From contig CAVXGT010000019.1 of the NCBI GenBank assembly GCA_963761475.1, positions 62,001-126,000 of the forward strand: DNA of 64,000 nucleotides, in the 5' to 3' direction. Under the pieces are notes generated by a model. That model did not search any database. It was not told the origin of the DNA and saw nothing but the letters and a program-made list of their open reading frames with translations. This DNA comes from Ga0077555 sp963761475 (GTDB lineage: Bacteria; Pseudomonadota; Alphaproteobacteria; Rhizobiales; Hyphomicrobiaceae). Both the position numbers and the translations under genes were made by a program. Shown piece by piece: positions 34,769 through 43,849 of the stretch. Numbering within the stretch: position 1 is the stretch's first letter; each line of letters opens with the position of its first letter.

Positions 34769-35602
34769 ATGGCGAGCAGTCTCTCAAGCGCGACTGAGGA
34801 GCGCACGGCGTCGGACGGCGGCGCATTAGCGCGCGACTTTGGCGTTGCCGCGATGATCTTGATCGGTGGCGCGCTCAACGGGCTGATGGTGAAGATCATC
34901 GAGGGGCTGGAGAGCGGCGTCGTATCGCTGACGCTCGGGCTCAGTCCATTCCAGATCATTGCGCTGCTTGTGGCGGGCCGGCTGGTGCTGGTTGGGCGGG
35001 GACGTGCGCTAGCGCTGCCATGGTGGTGTGATGGGCTCGCACTTGGCCTGATGCTGGTGCCGAGCAGCGCCGTCGCCTGGGCTGGCGTGGGCCTTTATGC
35101 CTCGATGGCGGCGGTGCGCTGGTCGGGCGAGCGGCGGACGGGGGCGCTGCTGTTCCTGGCGTTGGCTGCAACGGCGCTGTGGTCGTCGGTCATGCTCAAA
35201 TGGTTCTCGGGGCCGGTGACGAGCGCGGAAGCGTGGGTCGTCGGGCAGGTCGTGGGACTGCTGCGGCCCGACATCATCCAGACCGGCAACGTCATCGGCA
35301 ATCCCGCAATCCACAGCCTGATCCTGATGACAGCGTGTACGTCGACCGATGCGCTGCCGATGGCGGCGCTGGCGCTGGTGGCTACTGCGGTGCTGCTCGG
35401 GCGGATCGACGGGCGAAGGATGGCTTGGGCGCTCGGCATCCTGGCGCTCTGCTATGTGGTCGGCAATGTGGCGAGGCTGGCGGCGATGTCGTGGTCGGGC
35501 GAGATGTATGGCTTCTGGCATGGGACCGTCGGGCGGAATATTTTTGATGCCGCGCAGATCGGGCTGGTGCTGGCGCTCGGCAACTGGGCGAGCCGGCCAT
35601 GA
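34769..35602 (+). CDS. exosortase/archaeosortase family membrane transpeptidase, divergent
   Basis: 277-residue polytopic membrane protein with the exosortase layout. Seven to eight hydrophobic helices surround the motif set expected for the exosortase/archaeosortase active site: Cys190 in MTACTSTDALPMA, Arg236 in VGNVARLA and His251 in GFWHGTVG, with the usual GNVI element about 15 residues before Cys. Known exosortases cut C-terminal PEP-CTERM-type sorting signals at the membrane surface. The ACTSTD context differs from the common ACSG form. The start could also be 34724. The next gene overlaps its stop by ATGA. No substrate with a recognisable sorting signal was found in this window. Confidence 0.7.
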   Translation: MASSLSSATEERTASDGGALARDFGVAAMILIGGALNGLMVKIIEGLESGVVSLTLGLSPFQIIALLVAGRLVLVGRGRALALPWWCDGLALGLMLVPSSAVAWAGVGLYASMAAVRWSGERRTGALLFLALAATALWSSVMLKWFSGPVTSAEAWVVGQVVGLLRPDIIQTGNVIGNPAIHSLILMTACTSTDALPMAALALVATAVLLGRIDGRRMAWALGILALCYVVGNVARLAAMSWSGEMYGFWHGTVGRNIFDAAQIGLVLALGNWASRP

Positions 35603-36108
35603 CGGGGTACCGGAGCCGGATCGCGCTGGTGGGGCTATGTATCGTTGCAGGCCTCGCCCTGAAGGCTGGCCGCTACGGTGACCGGCCGGAGGCGAGCCTC
35701 GAGGCCGCCGTGGCCAAGGTCGAGCAGTTCATGGGTGCGGGCGGCTGGAAATCGCGAGCCGGCGTCGAAAGCCGAACCGGCGGGCTCTATCCCTATCTGT
35801 TGTTCCGCAAGGCCAACTGCGAGCGCCCAGTGGTTGTGGCGATCCTCGGGGGCAACAACGAAAGCGCGGAACTGGTGCGGCGCGATGCCGGCGGTGACAT
35901 TGCGTTCGTGCAGAACGGGGAAATCCTGGCGCAGCCGAGTGGAGTCAAGCGGCAGCTTTCGATCCTGACGGCAGGCATCGCCAACGTGCTCGGCCCGCGC
36001 GTCGAGCTGCGGATACCGGTGCTGGCCGTGATACCGGCACCGTCAGTGGAGGCCGGCATCTGCACGGGGCCAAGCGCGTCAGCGTGGCAGGGATTTCAGA
36101 GGCCGTAG
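35599..36108 (+). CDS. exosortase-associated membrane-anchored protein of unknown family
   Basis: 169-residue protein starting four bases before the exosortase stop, so translationally coupled. It has one N-terminal membrane helix (RIALVGLCIVAGLALKAG, about 6-23) then a soluble, presumably periplasmic domain containing GGLYPYLLFRKANCERPVVVAIL (single Cys here, another near the C-terminus), and a beta-rich end. Position and layout recall EpsI/DUF3485 proteins that accompany exosortases, but no residue pattern of that family could be confirmed. It may be a dedicated partner or a processed product. No other family is recognised. Confidence 0.6.
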   Translation: MTGYRSRIALVGLCIVAGLALKAGRYGDRPEASLEAAVAKVEQFMGAGGWKSRAGVESRTGGLYPYLLFRKANCERPVVVAILGGNNESAELVRRDAGGDIAFVQNGEILAQPSGVKRQLSILTAGIANVLGPRVELRIPVLAVIPAPSVEAGICTGPSASAWQGFQRP

Positions 36109-36235
36109 TTGGTTTTTCGTGGCGTTGAATTTTCTCGATGTGTTTACTTTTTCGTGGCGCCTTCCGACTCCCCTGCGGGGAGCCGGCCGGAAGGCGCGTA
36201 AAGAGCAGGAGCTGGCCGGTTCGCGCGTGAGGGGG

Positions 36236-37111
36236 TCAGGCGGCTTCGGCCAGCGTTGGGCCGTCGCCACGGACGCGGGTCTGGCGCATGTAGCGGCGGT
36301 AGCGGTCGGCGTCGTAGCCGGCGCCGCGATGCAGCAGGCAGCGATTGTCCCAGAAAACGACCTGGCCGGGCTGCCAGGCGTGGGCATAGACGTGCTCGGG
36401 CTTGACGGCCTGCTTCGACCAGGCCCTCGAGCAGGCGGCGGCTGTCGGCCTCCGACCAACCCTCGATCGCCTTGGCATGGGAGCCAATGAAGAGATTGCG
36501 GCGGCCATTGCGCGGGATTGCGCCGCACGAGGCGATGGCGCACGGCGGCAGCGTCGCGGCGAGCTGCGGTGAGACAGCGTCGGGCGCCACCTTGGAGCGC
36601 GAGTAGACGTAGTCGTGGATGACGATCAGGGGATCGACTTCGGCTTTTCGTTCTCCGCGCTCAGGCGCTCGTAGGCGGTGCGGGTGGAGACGAACAGCGT
36701 TTCGCCCCCCTCGGCCGGCGTCTCGTAGGCACACATGATCGACAGGAACGCCGGCGTCTCCTTGAAGGAGGCATCGGAGTGCCACATGTTGTTGCCGGTG
36801 AGGAAGACCGTTTTCTTGTGGCTGTTGCCGAGCACGGTGCCGTCGGGTTGGACGTTGCCGATGGTGCCGAAATACTCGAGCTTGCCTTCGCCCTTGGCGA
36901 CGTGGCTCGGCTCCGGCTCGCCGAAGCGGCCGGTCAAGGCGAGCTGGGCGGCATCGTCGAAGGCCTGGCCCTCGAACAGCAGGAAGGCGTAGGTGTCGAC
37001 GGCTTCGCGCAAGGCCGCTTCGGTGGTGGCGTCGAGATCGCGGCGCAGGTCGATGCCCTTGACGCGGGCACCGAACTCGGGGTGGAGGGGCTCGAAGTCT
37101 AGTTTCGGCAT
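36236..37111 (-). pseudogene. TauD/TfdA family Fe(II)/2-oxoglutarate dioxygenase, two compensating frameshifts
   Basis: Fe(II)- and 2-oxoglutarate-dependent dioxygenase. The N-terminal two-thirds read in one frame (MPKLDFEPLHPEFGARV, iron ligands in MWHSDASF), the middle (LIVIHDYVYSRSKVAPD, IEGWSEADSRRLL) in another, and the C-terminus (KPEHVYAHAWQPGQVVFWDNRCLLHRG, the second His and the oxoglutarate Arg region) back in the first. A missing A in the run at 36645-36648 and an extra base near 36411-36416 restore one 291-residue protein with family-normal length. Start has GGAG upstream. Likely substrates are taurine-type sulfonates or aryloxy acids, but neighbours only support a generic catabolic role. 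Confidence 0.8.
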
Positions 37112-37163
37112 GGGGCTGGTCTCCTGTGCTGGAGCGTTAAGCGGGATCGAGGGCCGGTCGGGC

Positions 37164-38023
37164 TCAGCCGACCTGGCGCATGGCGGCTGCCAGCGTGTCC
37201 AGTGTCGCCAGCGTCTTGGCCTTGTCCTCGGAGGCGATCGAAAAGACGACGCGATCGACGCCGGCGTCGCGGAAGCGCTTGAGCGTATCGGTGTCGGGGG
37301 CGGTGTTGAAGGTGGTGACGGGGATCTCCTTGGGATCGCGGCCAGCGTCCTTCGCCATCTGACGGAACGCCGGGAGATGCTCGAGGACGTCGCTGCCGCC
37401 GTACTCGGGCCGGGTTGCGTGCGGCACCCAGCCGTCGCCGAAGCGGACGGCGCGGCGTGCGCCGTGCGGGAACATGCCACCGACGATGACGGGGAGCGGC
37501 TTCTGGACCGGCTTCGGCCAGGTCATCATGGGGCCGAACTTGACGTGCTCACCGTTGAACTCGGGCTTCGACTTGGTCCAGATCGCGCGCATGGCCTCGA
37601 CCCGCTCCTCCATCAGTCTGAAGCGGCCCTTGAAGTCGGTGGTGCCGTGGTTGGCCATCTCGTCCTCGTTCCAACCGGCGCCGATGCCGAACAGGAAGCG
37701 GCCCTTGAGAGATCTGGTCGAGGCTCGCCACCGATTTGGCGGTCTGGATCGGATCGCGCTGGATGACGAGGCAGATGCCGGTGCCGACCTTCAGTTTCGT
37801 GGTGACGGCGGCGGCCGCCGACAGCGTCACGAACGGGTCCATGACGTCGTAGTACTTCTTCGGCAGGTCACCACCCTGGGGAAAGGACGATTTGCGGGTC
37901 AGCGGGATGTGGCTGTGCTCGGGCGCCCACAGGCTTTCGAAGCCGCGCTCCTCGAGCGCGCGGGCCGATGTCGACCGGGCCGATCGAATAGTCGGTGAAG
38001 AAGATTGCAACGCCGTAGTCCAT
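37164..38023 (-). pseudogene. LLM class oxidoreductase (F420/FMN type), two frameshifts
   Basis: Luciferase-like monooxygenase family oxidoreductase read in three frames. MDYGVAIFFTDYSIGPVDI starts at 38023; an extra base near 37962-37966 shifts it to ALEERGFESLWAPEHSHIP and on to VASLDQIS; an extra base near 37706-37712 shifts it to GRFLFGIGAGWNEDEMANHGT and the rest. Correcting both gives 285 residues, normal for this branch, with the barrel motifs PVIVGG and VPHATRP intact. GGGAGA precedes the start. It lies between TauD-like and aldo/keto reductase genes in a leftward cluster. Substrate unknown. Confidence 0.8.
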
Positions 38024-38060
38024 GTCTGTTCTCCCGTTCCTGGGTCCGCGGAGGGAGCCC

Positions 38061-38885
38061 TCACAAGCTCTGCCACCATTTGGCGATGCGCCGGCGCATC
38101 GCCTCGTCCGGAAGCCGGCCGAGACCGGCCGCCACATTGTCACGCATATGCTGGGCCTTCGAGGTTCCGGGAATGGCACAGGTTATCGCCGGATGACCCA
38201 GGATGTATTTGAGGTAGATCTGGCCGAAGCTCGCGGCATCGATCTCGGCCGCCCACTCGGGCAGAGGCTTGCCCTTGACGCGCGCGAACATGTTGGCGCC
38301 GTCGAAGGGCCGGTTGGGTATGACTGCGATGCCGCGCTCGAGCGCCAGCGGCAGGAGGCGTGCTTCGGCATTGGGCACGGCCAACGAATAGGGCAATTGC
38401 ACGAAATCGATGGGTTCGGCCCGCATCACCGCCATCAGCTCGTCGAAGGCGGAGACGGTGTAGTGGGTGATGCCGATGTGGCGGAACTGACCCTTGGCCT
38501 TGCCGGCACGGAGCGACTTCAGGTGGGTCCGCCAATCGACGAGGTTGTGGATCTGCATGAGGTCGATGGTGCGGGTTTTCAGCCGCTCTGCCGATTGGCG
38601 CATCTGGGCCAGGCCTGATGCCTCGCCGGTAGTCCACACCTTGGTTGCGAGGTAGGCCTTCTCGCGCGCGCCCATCTCGGCGAGCAGGGTGCCGACGGTT
38701 GCCTCGGCCCGTCCGTACATGGGAGAGCTATCGATCATTCGCCCACCGGCGGCGAACAGCACGTCGAGCACGGCGCGCCGCTGGTCGAGCTCGGCGCGGT
38801 CGGCGGCGACGTCGAAGGTTTGCCAGGTTCCGAGGCCAATGACTGGCAGCGCCTCGCCGGTCGAGGGGATTTTGCGCGTCAGCAT
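38061..38885 (-). CDS. aldo/keto reductase
   Basis: 274-residue NADPH-dependent TIM-barrel reductase. The catalytic tetrad is visible: Asp in MIDSSPMYG, Tyr in the same segment (SPMYGRAE), Lys in LATKVW, and the His position in QIHNLVD. The NADP phosphate site near the C-terminus reads IPGTSKAQHMRDN. It starts M-L-T-R-K with the conserved IGLGTW. It belongs to the leftward catabolic cluster: TauD, LLM, this gene and the enolase-superfamily gene are all in the same direction. Its likely role is reduction of an aldehyde or ketone made upstream in the pathway. Confidence 0.85.
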   Translation of the reverse strand: MLTRKIPSTGEALPVIGLGTWQTFDVAADRAELDQRRAVLDVLFAAGGRMIDSSPMYGRAEATVGTLLAEMGAREKAYLATKVWTTGEASGLAQMRQSAERLKTRTIDLMQIHNLVDWRTHLKSLRAGKAKGQFRHIGITHYTVSAFDELMAVMRAEPIDFVQLPYSLAVPNAEARLLPLALERGIAVIPNRPFDGANMFARVKGKPLPEWAAEIDAASFGQIYLKYILGHPAITCAIPGTSKAQHMRDNVAAGLGRLPDEAMRRRIAKWWQSL

Positions 38886-38898
38886 GAGGTGATGGTTT

Positions 38899-40128
38899 TC
38901 ATTTCTTCTGGCCGTAATTCAGGAGACCGCCGGCGACTTTCGGGGGATGGGCGCGGATGGCTTCCTCGTTGGGCTCGGTGCCCCAGCCGGGTCGGGTCGG
39001 CATGACGAGATAACCGTCCTTGATCTCGGGAACGTGGGTGAAGAGCTCGTGGTCCCAGGTGAGGCGGTCGATATCGATTTCCATGATGCGCAGGTTCGGC
39101 ACGCAGGCGGCGAAGTGGGCGTTCATCATGGTGCACAGGTGACCGTAGAAATTGTGTGGGGCGACGTTGACCTCGTGAGCTTCGGCGAGGCTCGCGATCT
39201 TCATGGACTGCCAGACGCCGTTCCAGGGGGTGTCGATGATGGCAACATCCATCGCCTGCTCGCGGAAATAGGGCAGGAATTCGCGGATGCCGAGCAGCGT
39301 CTCGCACGATGAGATGGGGTGCGGGCTCTGCCGACGGATGAGGCCGAGGGCTTCGGGGCTGTAGCTATCGATCTCGATCCAGAACATGTCGAGGTCTTTG
39401 ATGGCCCGGAGGATCTTGAGGTAACCCTCGGTGGAGGCGTTGAAATTGAGGTCGAGGAGCATGTCGATGTCGGGACCGGCGCCGTCGCGGAAGGCCTCGA
39501 GGTGCATGCGAAGGTTGCGCAGCACATGGCGGTCGACATTGCGCTCGGGATAGCTCGGCGAATTGAAGCCGGGGCGCCAGCCGACCGGGTTCTGCTTGTT
39601 TTCGTCGTAGAGGAAGATGTTGGTCTTCAGCGCCGAGAAACCCTTTTCGCGGACCTCGGCGCCCATGGCCTTGACGCCGTCGAGATCGGTGATGGCGGGC
39701 TTGTAGTAGGTCGGATGGTTGATGCGCCAGGTGGCGCAGTGGGACCAGTAGAGGCGGATCTTGTCGCGGATCTTGCCACCAAGCAGCTCGTAGCAGGGCA
39801 CGCCGAGCGACTTGGCCTTGGCGTCGAGGAGCGCGTTTTCGATGCCGGCAAGGGCAAGGGCCACAACGCCGCCAGCGGCGGGGCGGGTGAGGGCATAGAG
39901 CTCGGCATAGATGTGCTCATGCTCGCCCACGGGCTTGCCTACGACGCGGGCGCCGAGCTTGTTGATGGCAGTGGCGACGCCGGGGGCGCCGAAGCCTTCG
40001 TCGAATTCGCTCCAGCCGACGATGCCGTCCTCGGTCACGACCTTGACGAAGTGGTAGTTGCGCCAACCGGCATCGCAGGCGAGCGTTTCGATCGATCGGA
40101 CGCGGGAGGATACGGAGGGTGTCGACAT
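38899..40128 (-). CDS. mandelate racemase/muconate lactonizing enzyme family (enolase superfamily) protein
   Basis: 409-residue enolase-superfamily enzyme. The N-terminal capping domain is followed by the barrel with the metal ligands Asp226 (LLDLNFN), Glu252 (IEIDSY) and Glu276 (SCETL), a Lys base candidate at 168 (ALKTN) and His325 (APHNF). This pattern fits acid-sugar or galactarate-like dehydratases and racemases. The start at 40128 has AAGGAG upstream; the open frame runs on through the opposite-strand monooxygenase gene to 41652 and is not coding there. It is divergent from the NtaA-like monooxygenase gene. The reaction is unknown; dehydration of a sugar acid is plausible. Confidence 0.85.
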   Translation of the reverse strand: MSTPSVSSRVRSIETLACDAGWRNYHFVKVVTEDGIVGWSEFDEGFGAPGVATAINKLGARVVGKPVGEHEHIYAELYALTRPAAGGVVALALAGIENALLDAKAKSLGVPCYELLGGKIRDKIRLYWSHCATWRINHPTYYKPAITDLDGVKAMGAEVREKGFSALKTNIFLYDENKQNPVGWRPGFNSPSYPERNVDRHVLRNLRMHLEAFRDGAGPDIDMLLDLNFNASTEGYLKILRAIKDLDMFWIEIDSYSPEALGLIRRQSPHPISSCETLLGIREFLPYFREQAMDVAIIDTPWNGVWQSMKIASLAEAHEVNVAPHNFYGHLCTMMNAHFAACVPNLRIMEIDIDRLTWDHELFTHVPEIKDGYLVMPTRPGWGTEPNEEAIRAHPPKVAGGLLNYGQKK

Positions 40129-40344
40129 GGCTGGCTCCTTGCCGGTGCATTCGGGACTGAGGGCATGGTGCTCCCGATTGGGGAGGCTGTCAGCCCCCTC
40201 TTGACCGTTGGAGCGTTCAGGGGCGCCGACACGGGCAATCATGGCGTGCCAGGCGGGTGGCGGTGTGGAGATCGGCTCGGCGTTGCCGGTGCGCGGGAGG
40301 GCGTGCAAGACTGGGCCCTGACGGCAACGAAAGGCCCTGACCGC

Positions 40345-41673
40345 ATGTCTGATTGGAACGGCAAGATTCATCTCGCGCAATTCCTGGTGCATGGGCCGAC
40401 GTTCCATTCGTTGGCGATGTGGCGGCATCCGAAGACGTTGGGGCGGGGCTACGACTGGACCCGGCCGGAGCTTTGGCAGCACATCGCCCGCGTGTGCGAG
40501 GAGGCCAAGTTCGACATGGCCTTCTTCGCCGACCTCAACTACATCTCCGACACCTACAAAGGGACGCTTGCGCCGGCGCTCGCCAACGCCACACAGGCGC
40601 CCGAGCACGATCCGATCCCGCTGCTCTCCTACATGGCGGCCACGACTCGCCACATCGGGGTCGCCTCGACATTCTCGACGAGCCAGCATCATCCGTTCTA
40701 TGCCGCGCGGATGTGGGGCACGCTCGATCACCTGACGGCGGGCCGTGCGGGATGGAACGTGGTCACGTCGATCAACCACAACCAGGACGCCAATTTCGGT
40801 GTCGAGCGGCCGCCCGCGGACGAACGCTACGACAGGGCGCACGAGTTCATGGAGGTGTGCCTCAAGCTGTGGGGGAGCTGGGAGGCGGACGCGGTGGTCC
40901 ACGACCCGGCGACGCCTCGGTTCGCAGATGCGGAAAAAGTGCACAGGATCGAGCACAATGGCCGCTATTTCCGCTCGCGGGGGCCGTTGAACGTGGTCCG
41001 CTCGCCCTTTGGCGGACCGGCAATCCTGCAGGCGGGCGTGTCGGCCAAGGGGCAGGACTTCGCCGCCAAATATGCGGATGCGATCTTTGCGATCCAGCCG
41101 CGGGCGGAGGATGCCAAGGTCTACCGCGACAGCATCCATGCGCACATGGACAAGGTCGGACGGGACCGGCGCCGGTGCAAGATGCTGTTCGGCATGCAGC
41201 CGATCATCGGCGAGAGCGAAGCGCACGCGCGGGAGATGCAGGCGGAGCACAACGCCCTGGTGCCGCTGGAGGGGGGGATGGCGATCCTGTCGGCGCATCT
41301 CGATTTCGACCTGTCGCAATTGCCGGGTGGCACCATTCTGGCGGAGAGGGACGAGCCGCAACTGCAGCGGCTCAAGTCGCGCTACTACGCGAGCGACGGC
41401 CGGGCGATGACCATGGAGGAGGTGGCGGCCCGGCATGGCCAGAGCGTGGGGCTGCCGCAGTTCGTCGGCACGGCCAACAGCATCGCCGACCAGATGGAAG
41501 CCTACATCGCGTATGTGGGCGGCGACGGGTTCATGATCTCGCCCATTCACTTTCCCGGGGCGATCGAGGACTTCGCGCAGCAGGTAGTGCCGGAGCTGCA
41601 ACGGCGCGGACTGGCGCGGCAAAGCTATGCCGGCTCGACGCTGCGGGCACACCTTTCACAGTGGGATTGCTGA
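40345..41673 (+). CDS. NtaA/SnaA/DszA-type FMNH2-dependent monooxygenase
   Basis: 442-residue luciferase-fold monooxygenase of the NtaA/SnaA/DszA/SfnG class, which uses reduced FMN from a separate reductase to attack C-N or C-S bonds. Family marks: HSLAMWRHP start, FADLNYISDTY, TFSTSQHHPFYAARMWGTLDHLTAGRAGWNVVTS, and QAGVSAKGQDFAAKYADAIF. Start at 40345 is preferred over the long upstream frame from 39319, which is antisense to the dehydratase. A solute-binding protein gene follows 52 bp later. It may catalyse the first step for a compound taken up by that transporter. Confidence 0.85.
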   Translation: MSDWNGKIHLAQFLVHGPTFHSLAMWRHPKTLGRGYDWTRPELWQHIARVCEEAKFDMAFFADLNYISDTYKGTLAPALANATQAPEHDPIPLLSYMAATTRHIGVASTFSTSQHHPFYAARMWGTLDHLTAGRAGWNVVTSINHNQDANFGVERPPADERYDRAHEFMEVCLKLWGSWEADAVVHDPATPRFADAEKVHRIEHNGRYFRSRGPLNVVRSPFGGPAILQAGVSAKGQDFAAKYADAIFAIQPRAEDAKVYRDSIHAHMDKVGRDRRRCKMLFGMQPIIGESEAHAREMQAEHNALVPLEGGMAILSAHLDFDLSQLPGGTILAERDEPQLQRLKSRYYASDGRAMTMEEVAARHGQSVGLPQFVGTANSIADQMEAYIAYVGGDGFMISPIHFPGAIEDFAQQVVPELQRRGLARQSYAGSTLRAHLSQWDC

Positions 41674-41725
41674 GGGGTATGAGGCCGGCTAGGCTTCTCG
41701 CTTTCAGCTCAAGGAGAAAAAGCAG

Positions 41726-43319
41726 ATGTCATCCGTTGCGTCGTCCATTGGCGTTGCGGTTCTTTGCGTGTGCCTTGGCGCCACCCAGGCGCTCGCGCAA
41801 AAAACAGGCGGTATCCTTCGCGCAGCCAACAGCGCCAATCCCGTCAGCTTGTCGATCCTGGAAGAAGTGAGCATCGCCACGGTGCAGCCGGCAGCGCCGA
41901 TCTTCAACAACCTGGTCATGTTCGATCCGACAAAGCCGCGCGAGAAGTCTCGATACGATCATTCCGGAGCTGGCGGAAAGCTGGCAGTGGGATGACACGG
42001 GCACCAAGCTCACCTTCAAGCTGCGGCAGGGCGTGAGCTGGCACGACGGCAAGCCGTTCACGGCGAAGGACGTGCAATGCACCTGGCATCGGCTTAACGG
42101 CAAGGATGCGGCCTACCTGCGCAAGAACCCGCGCAAGATCTGGTATGAAAACCTGAAAGAGGTCACCCTTTCCGGTGATTACGAGGCGACGTTCCATCTC
42201 GGACGACCACAGCCATCATTGCTGGCCATGCTGGCCTCGGGCTTCTCGCCGGTCTATCCGTGCCATGTCGAGGCCAAGGACATGCGGCGGGCGCCGATCG
42301 GGACGGGGCCGTTCAAACTCGCGGAATTCAAGAGCAACGAGCGCGTGCGGCTGGTGCGCAATCCGGACTACTGGCGCAAGGGCCAGCCGTATCTCGACGG
42401 CGTAGTGTGGAGCATCGTGCCGAACCGTTCGACGCGCGTCCTGGCACTCGTGGCGGGCGAGTTCGACATGACGTCGACCGGCGACATCACGGTGCCGATC
42501 ATGCAGGACATCGCGCAGCAGGCGCCGCAAGTGATCTGCACACTCGGGCCAACGAACGTCACCAGCAACGTGCTGGTCAATGTCAAGCGGCCGCCGTTCG
42601 ATGATCCCAAGGTGCGGCGAGCGATGATGCTGGCGTTGGATCGCGACGCGTTCATCAAGATCCTGTCGCATGGCACGTCGCGTAAGGCCGGCAATCTGAT
42701 GCCGTTGCCGGAGGGCGTGTGGGGGATGCCGGAGGAGATGCTTATGTCTCTGCCGGGTTATGGGGGATCGCAGGAGAGCCGGGAGGCGGAGGCGCGCAAG
42801 ATCATGGAGGCGGCGGGTTACGGGCCGACGAAGAGACTGCAGGTGAAAGTCTCGACGCGCGATTTCACCGCCTACAAGGACCCAGCGGTGATCCTGGTCG
42901 ACCAGCTCAACAAGATCTATTTCGAGGCCTCGTTGGAGACGGTTAAATCGACCGTGTGGTTCGGACGGGCACAGCGGCAGGACTATTCGGTGGCGCTCAA
43001 CCTGACGGGATCGGGCGTGGATGACCCGGACGTCACGTTGGCGGAGAACTTTGCCTGCGCGTCGCAAAACAACTTCACCAAATATTGCAATCCGGAGGTG
43101 GACAAGCTGCTGGTGGAGCAGTCGTCAGAGCGGGATCTCGCCAAGCGCAAGGAGTTGGTCTGGCGGATCGAAAGGATGCTTGCCGAGGACGTGGCGCGAC
43201 CGATCATCTCTCATGGCCATGCCGCCCAGTGCCGGCACCCTTACGTCAAGAACTACGTCCGCCACGAGAACAGCATCTACAACAACTGGCGGATGGATCA
43301 CGTCTGGTTCGAAAAGTAG
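41726..43319 (+). pseudogene. dipeptide/solute ABC transporter substrate-binding protein, one frameshift
   Basis: Secreted solute-binding protein of the peptide/nickel (SBP_bac_5) class with a signal peptide (SSIGVAVLCVCLGATQALA). The N-terminal lobe up to MFDPTKPRE is in one frame, and the rest (LDTIIPELAESWQWDDTG, LRQGVSWHDGKPFTAKDV, then the hinge and second lobe) is in another. One base change near 41943-41948 (one extra, or two missing) repairs it to about 530 residues, the family length. AAGGAG precedes the start. No permease or ATPase genes are adjacent, so it is the only visible component. It follows the monooxygenase gene directly and probably delivers its substrate. Confidence 0.85.
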
Positions 43320-43351
43320 GCGCGGGCGCATCCAACTTGGCCGGTCAGGCC

Positions 43352-43849
43352 CTAGCGACGTGGTCCGCCGAGTGCCGAGCGCGTCGAGGTATCGAGCGGG
43401 GGGCCTGACTTGCCGCGCACCGGCCGGGTGCTGGCGGCTGACCCTATGGCCACAGGGGCCTTTGGCGCCGGTGCGGGCCTGGCTTCGGCGATGCCGATCG
43501 GTGCCGCTTTGGGGCTCACGTCGACCTCGGGGGCGACCTCGACGTCGATTGGCCGACGGCGCTTGATCGGTGCCACTTTGGCGTCACGTTGGCCCGGCCA
43601 CGCGAGATCGGCGAGACTTGCGCGGCTTGCATCGAGGCGGGGCGCTGCCAGCGCGGGTGCTGCAAATGCCTGCAATCGCGCGGCTTCGACATGCACCACC
43701 TCGGCCTGCGCCATTCGCTCGAGGATCTCGTAGACGGCCACAAAGGATGTCCCGCCGCCGATCAGGCACATCATCACGCTAACGAATAGTCGCACGCCGA
43801 TCACTCCTGCCGAGCCCCCGCAAACCCTGCCGAACATCGCTTTTGACAT
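43352..43849 (-). CDS. hypothetical protein with one N-terminal membrane helix, Pro/Ala-rich
   Basis: 165-residue unrecognised protein. After SKAMFGRVCGGSAG a hydrophobic helix (VRLFVSVMMCLIGGGTSFVAVY, about 19-40) is followed by a helical segment and then a low-complexity tail rich in Ala, Pro, Arg and Ser (PRLDASRASLADLAWPG and PAPAPKAPVAIGSAAS). It might anchor a periplasmic or cytoplasmic tail; there are no Cys in the tail and no catalytic motif. It reads towards the solute-binding protein gene's 3' end. The coding nature is supported by a sensible start and composition only. Confidence 0.55.
   Translation of the reverse strand: MSKAMFGRVCGGSAGVIGVRLFVSVMMCLIGGGTSFVAVYEILERMAQAEVVHVEAARLQAFAAPALAAPRLDASRASLADLAWPGQRDAKVAPIKRRRPIDVEVAPEVDVSPKAAPIGIAEARPAPAPKAPVAIGSAASTRPVRGKSGPPLDTSTRSALGGPRR

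Noticed and set aside
39319..40344. Extension of the monooxygenase frame upstream over the dehydratase gene
   Set aside because: It is antisense to a clear enolase-superfamily gene. Monooxygenase homology begins at 40345, where a ribosome site is present.
40129..41652. Upstream extension of the enolase-superfamily frame
   Set aside because: It runs antisense through the plus-strand monooxygenase gene; the start at 40128 has AAGGAG and fits the family.
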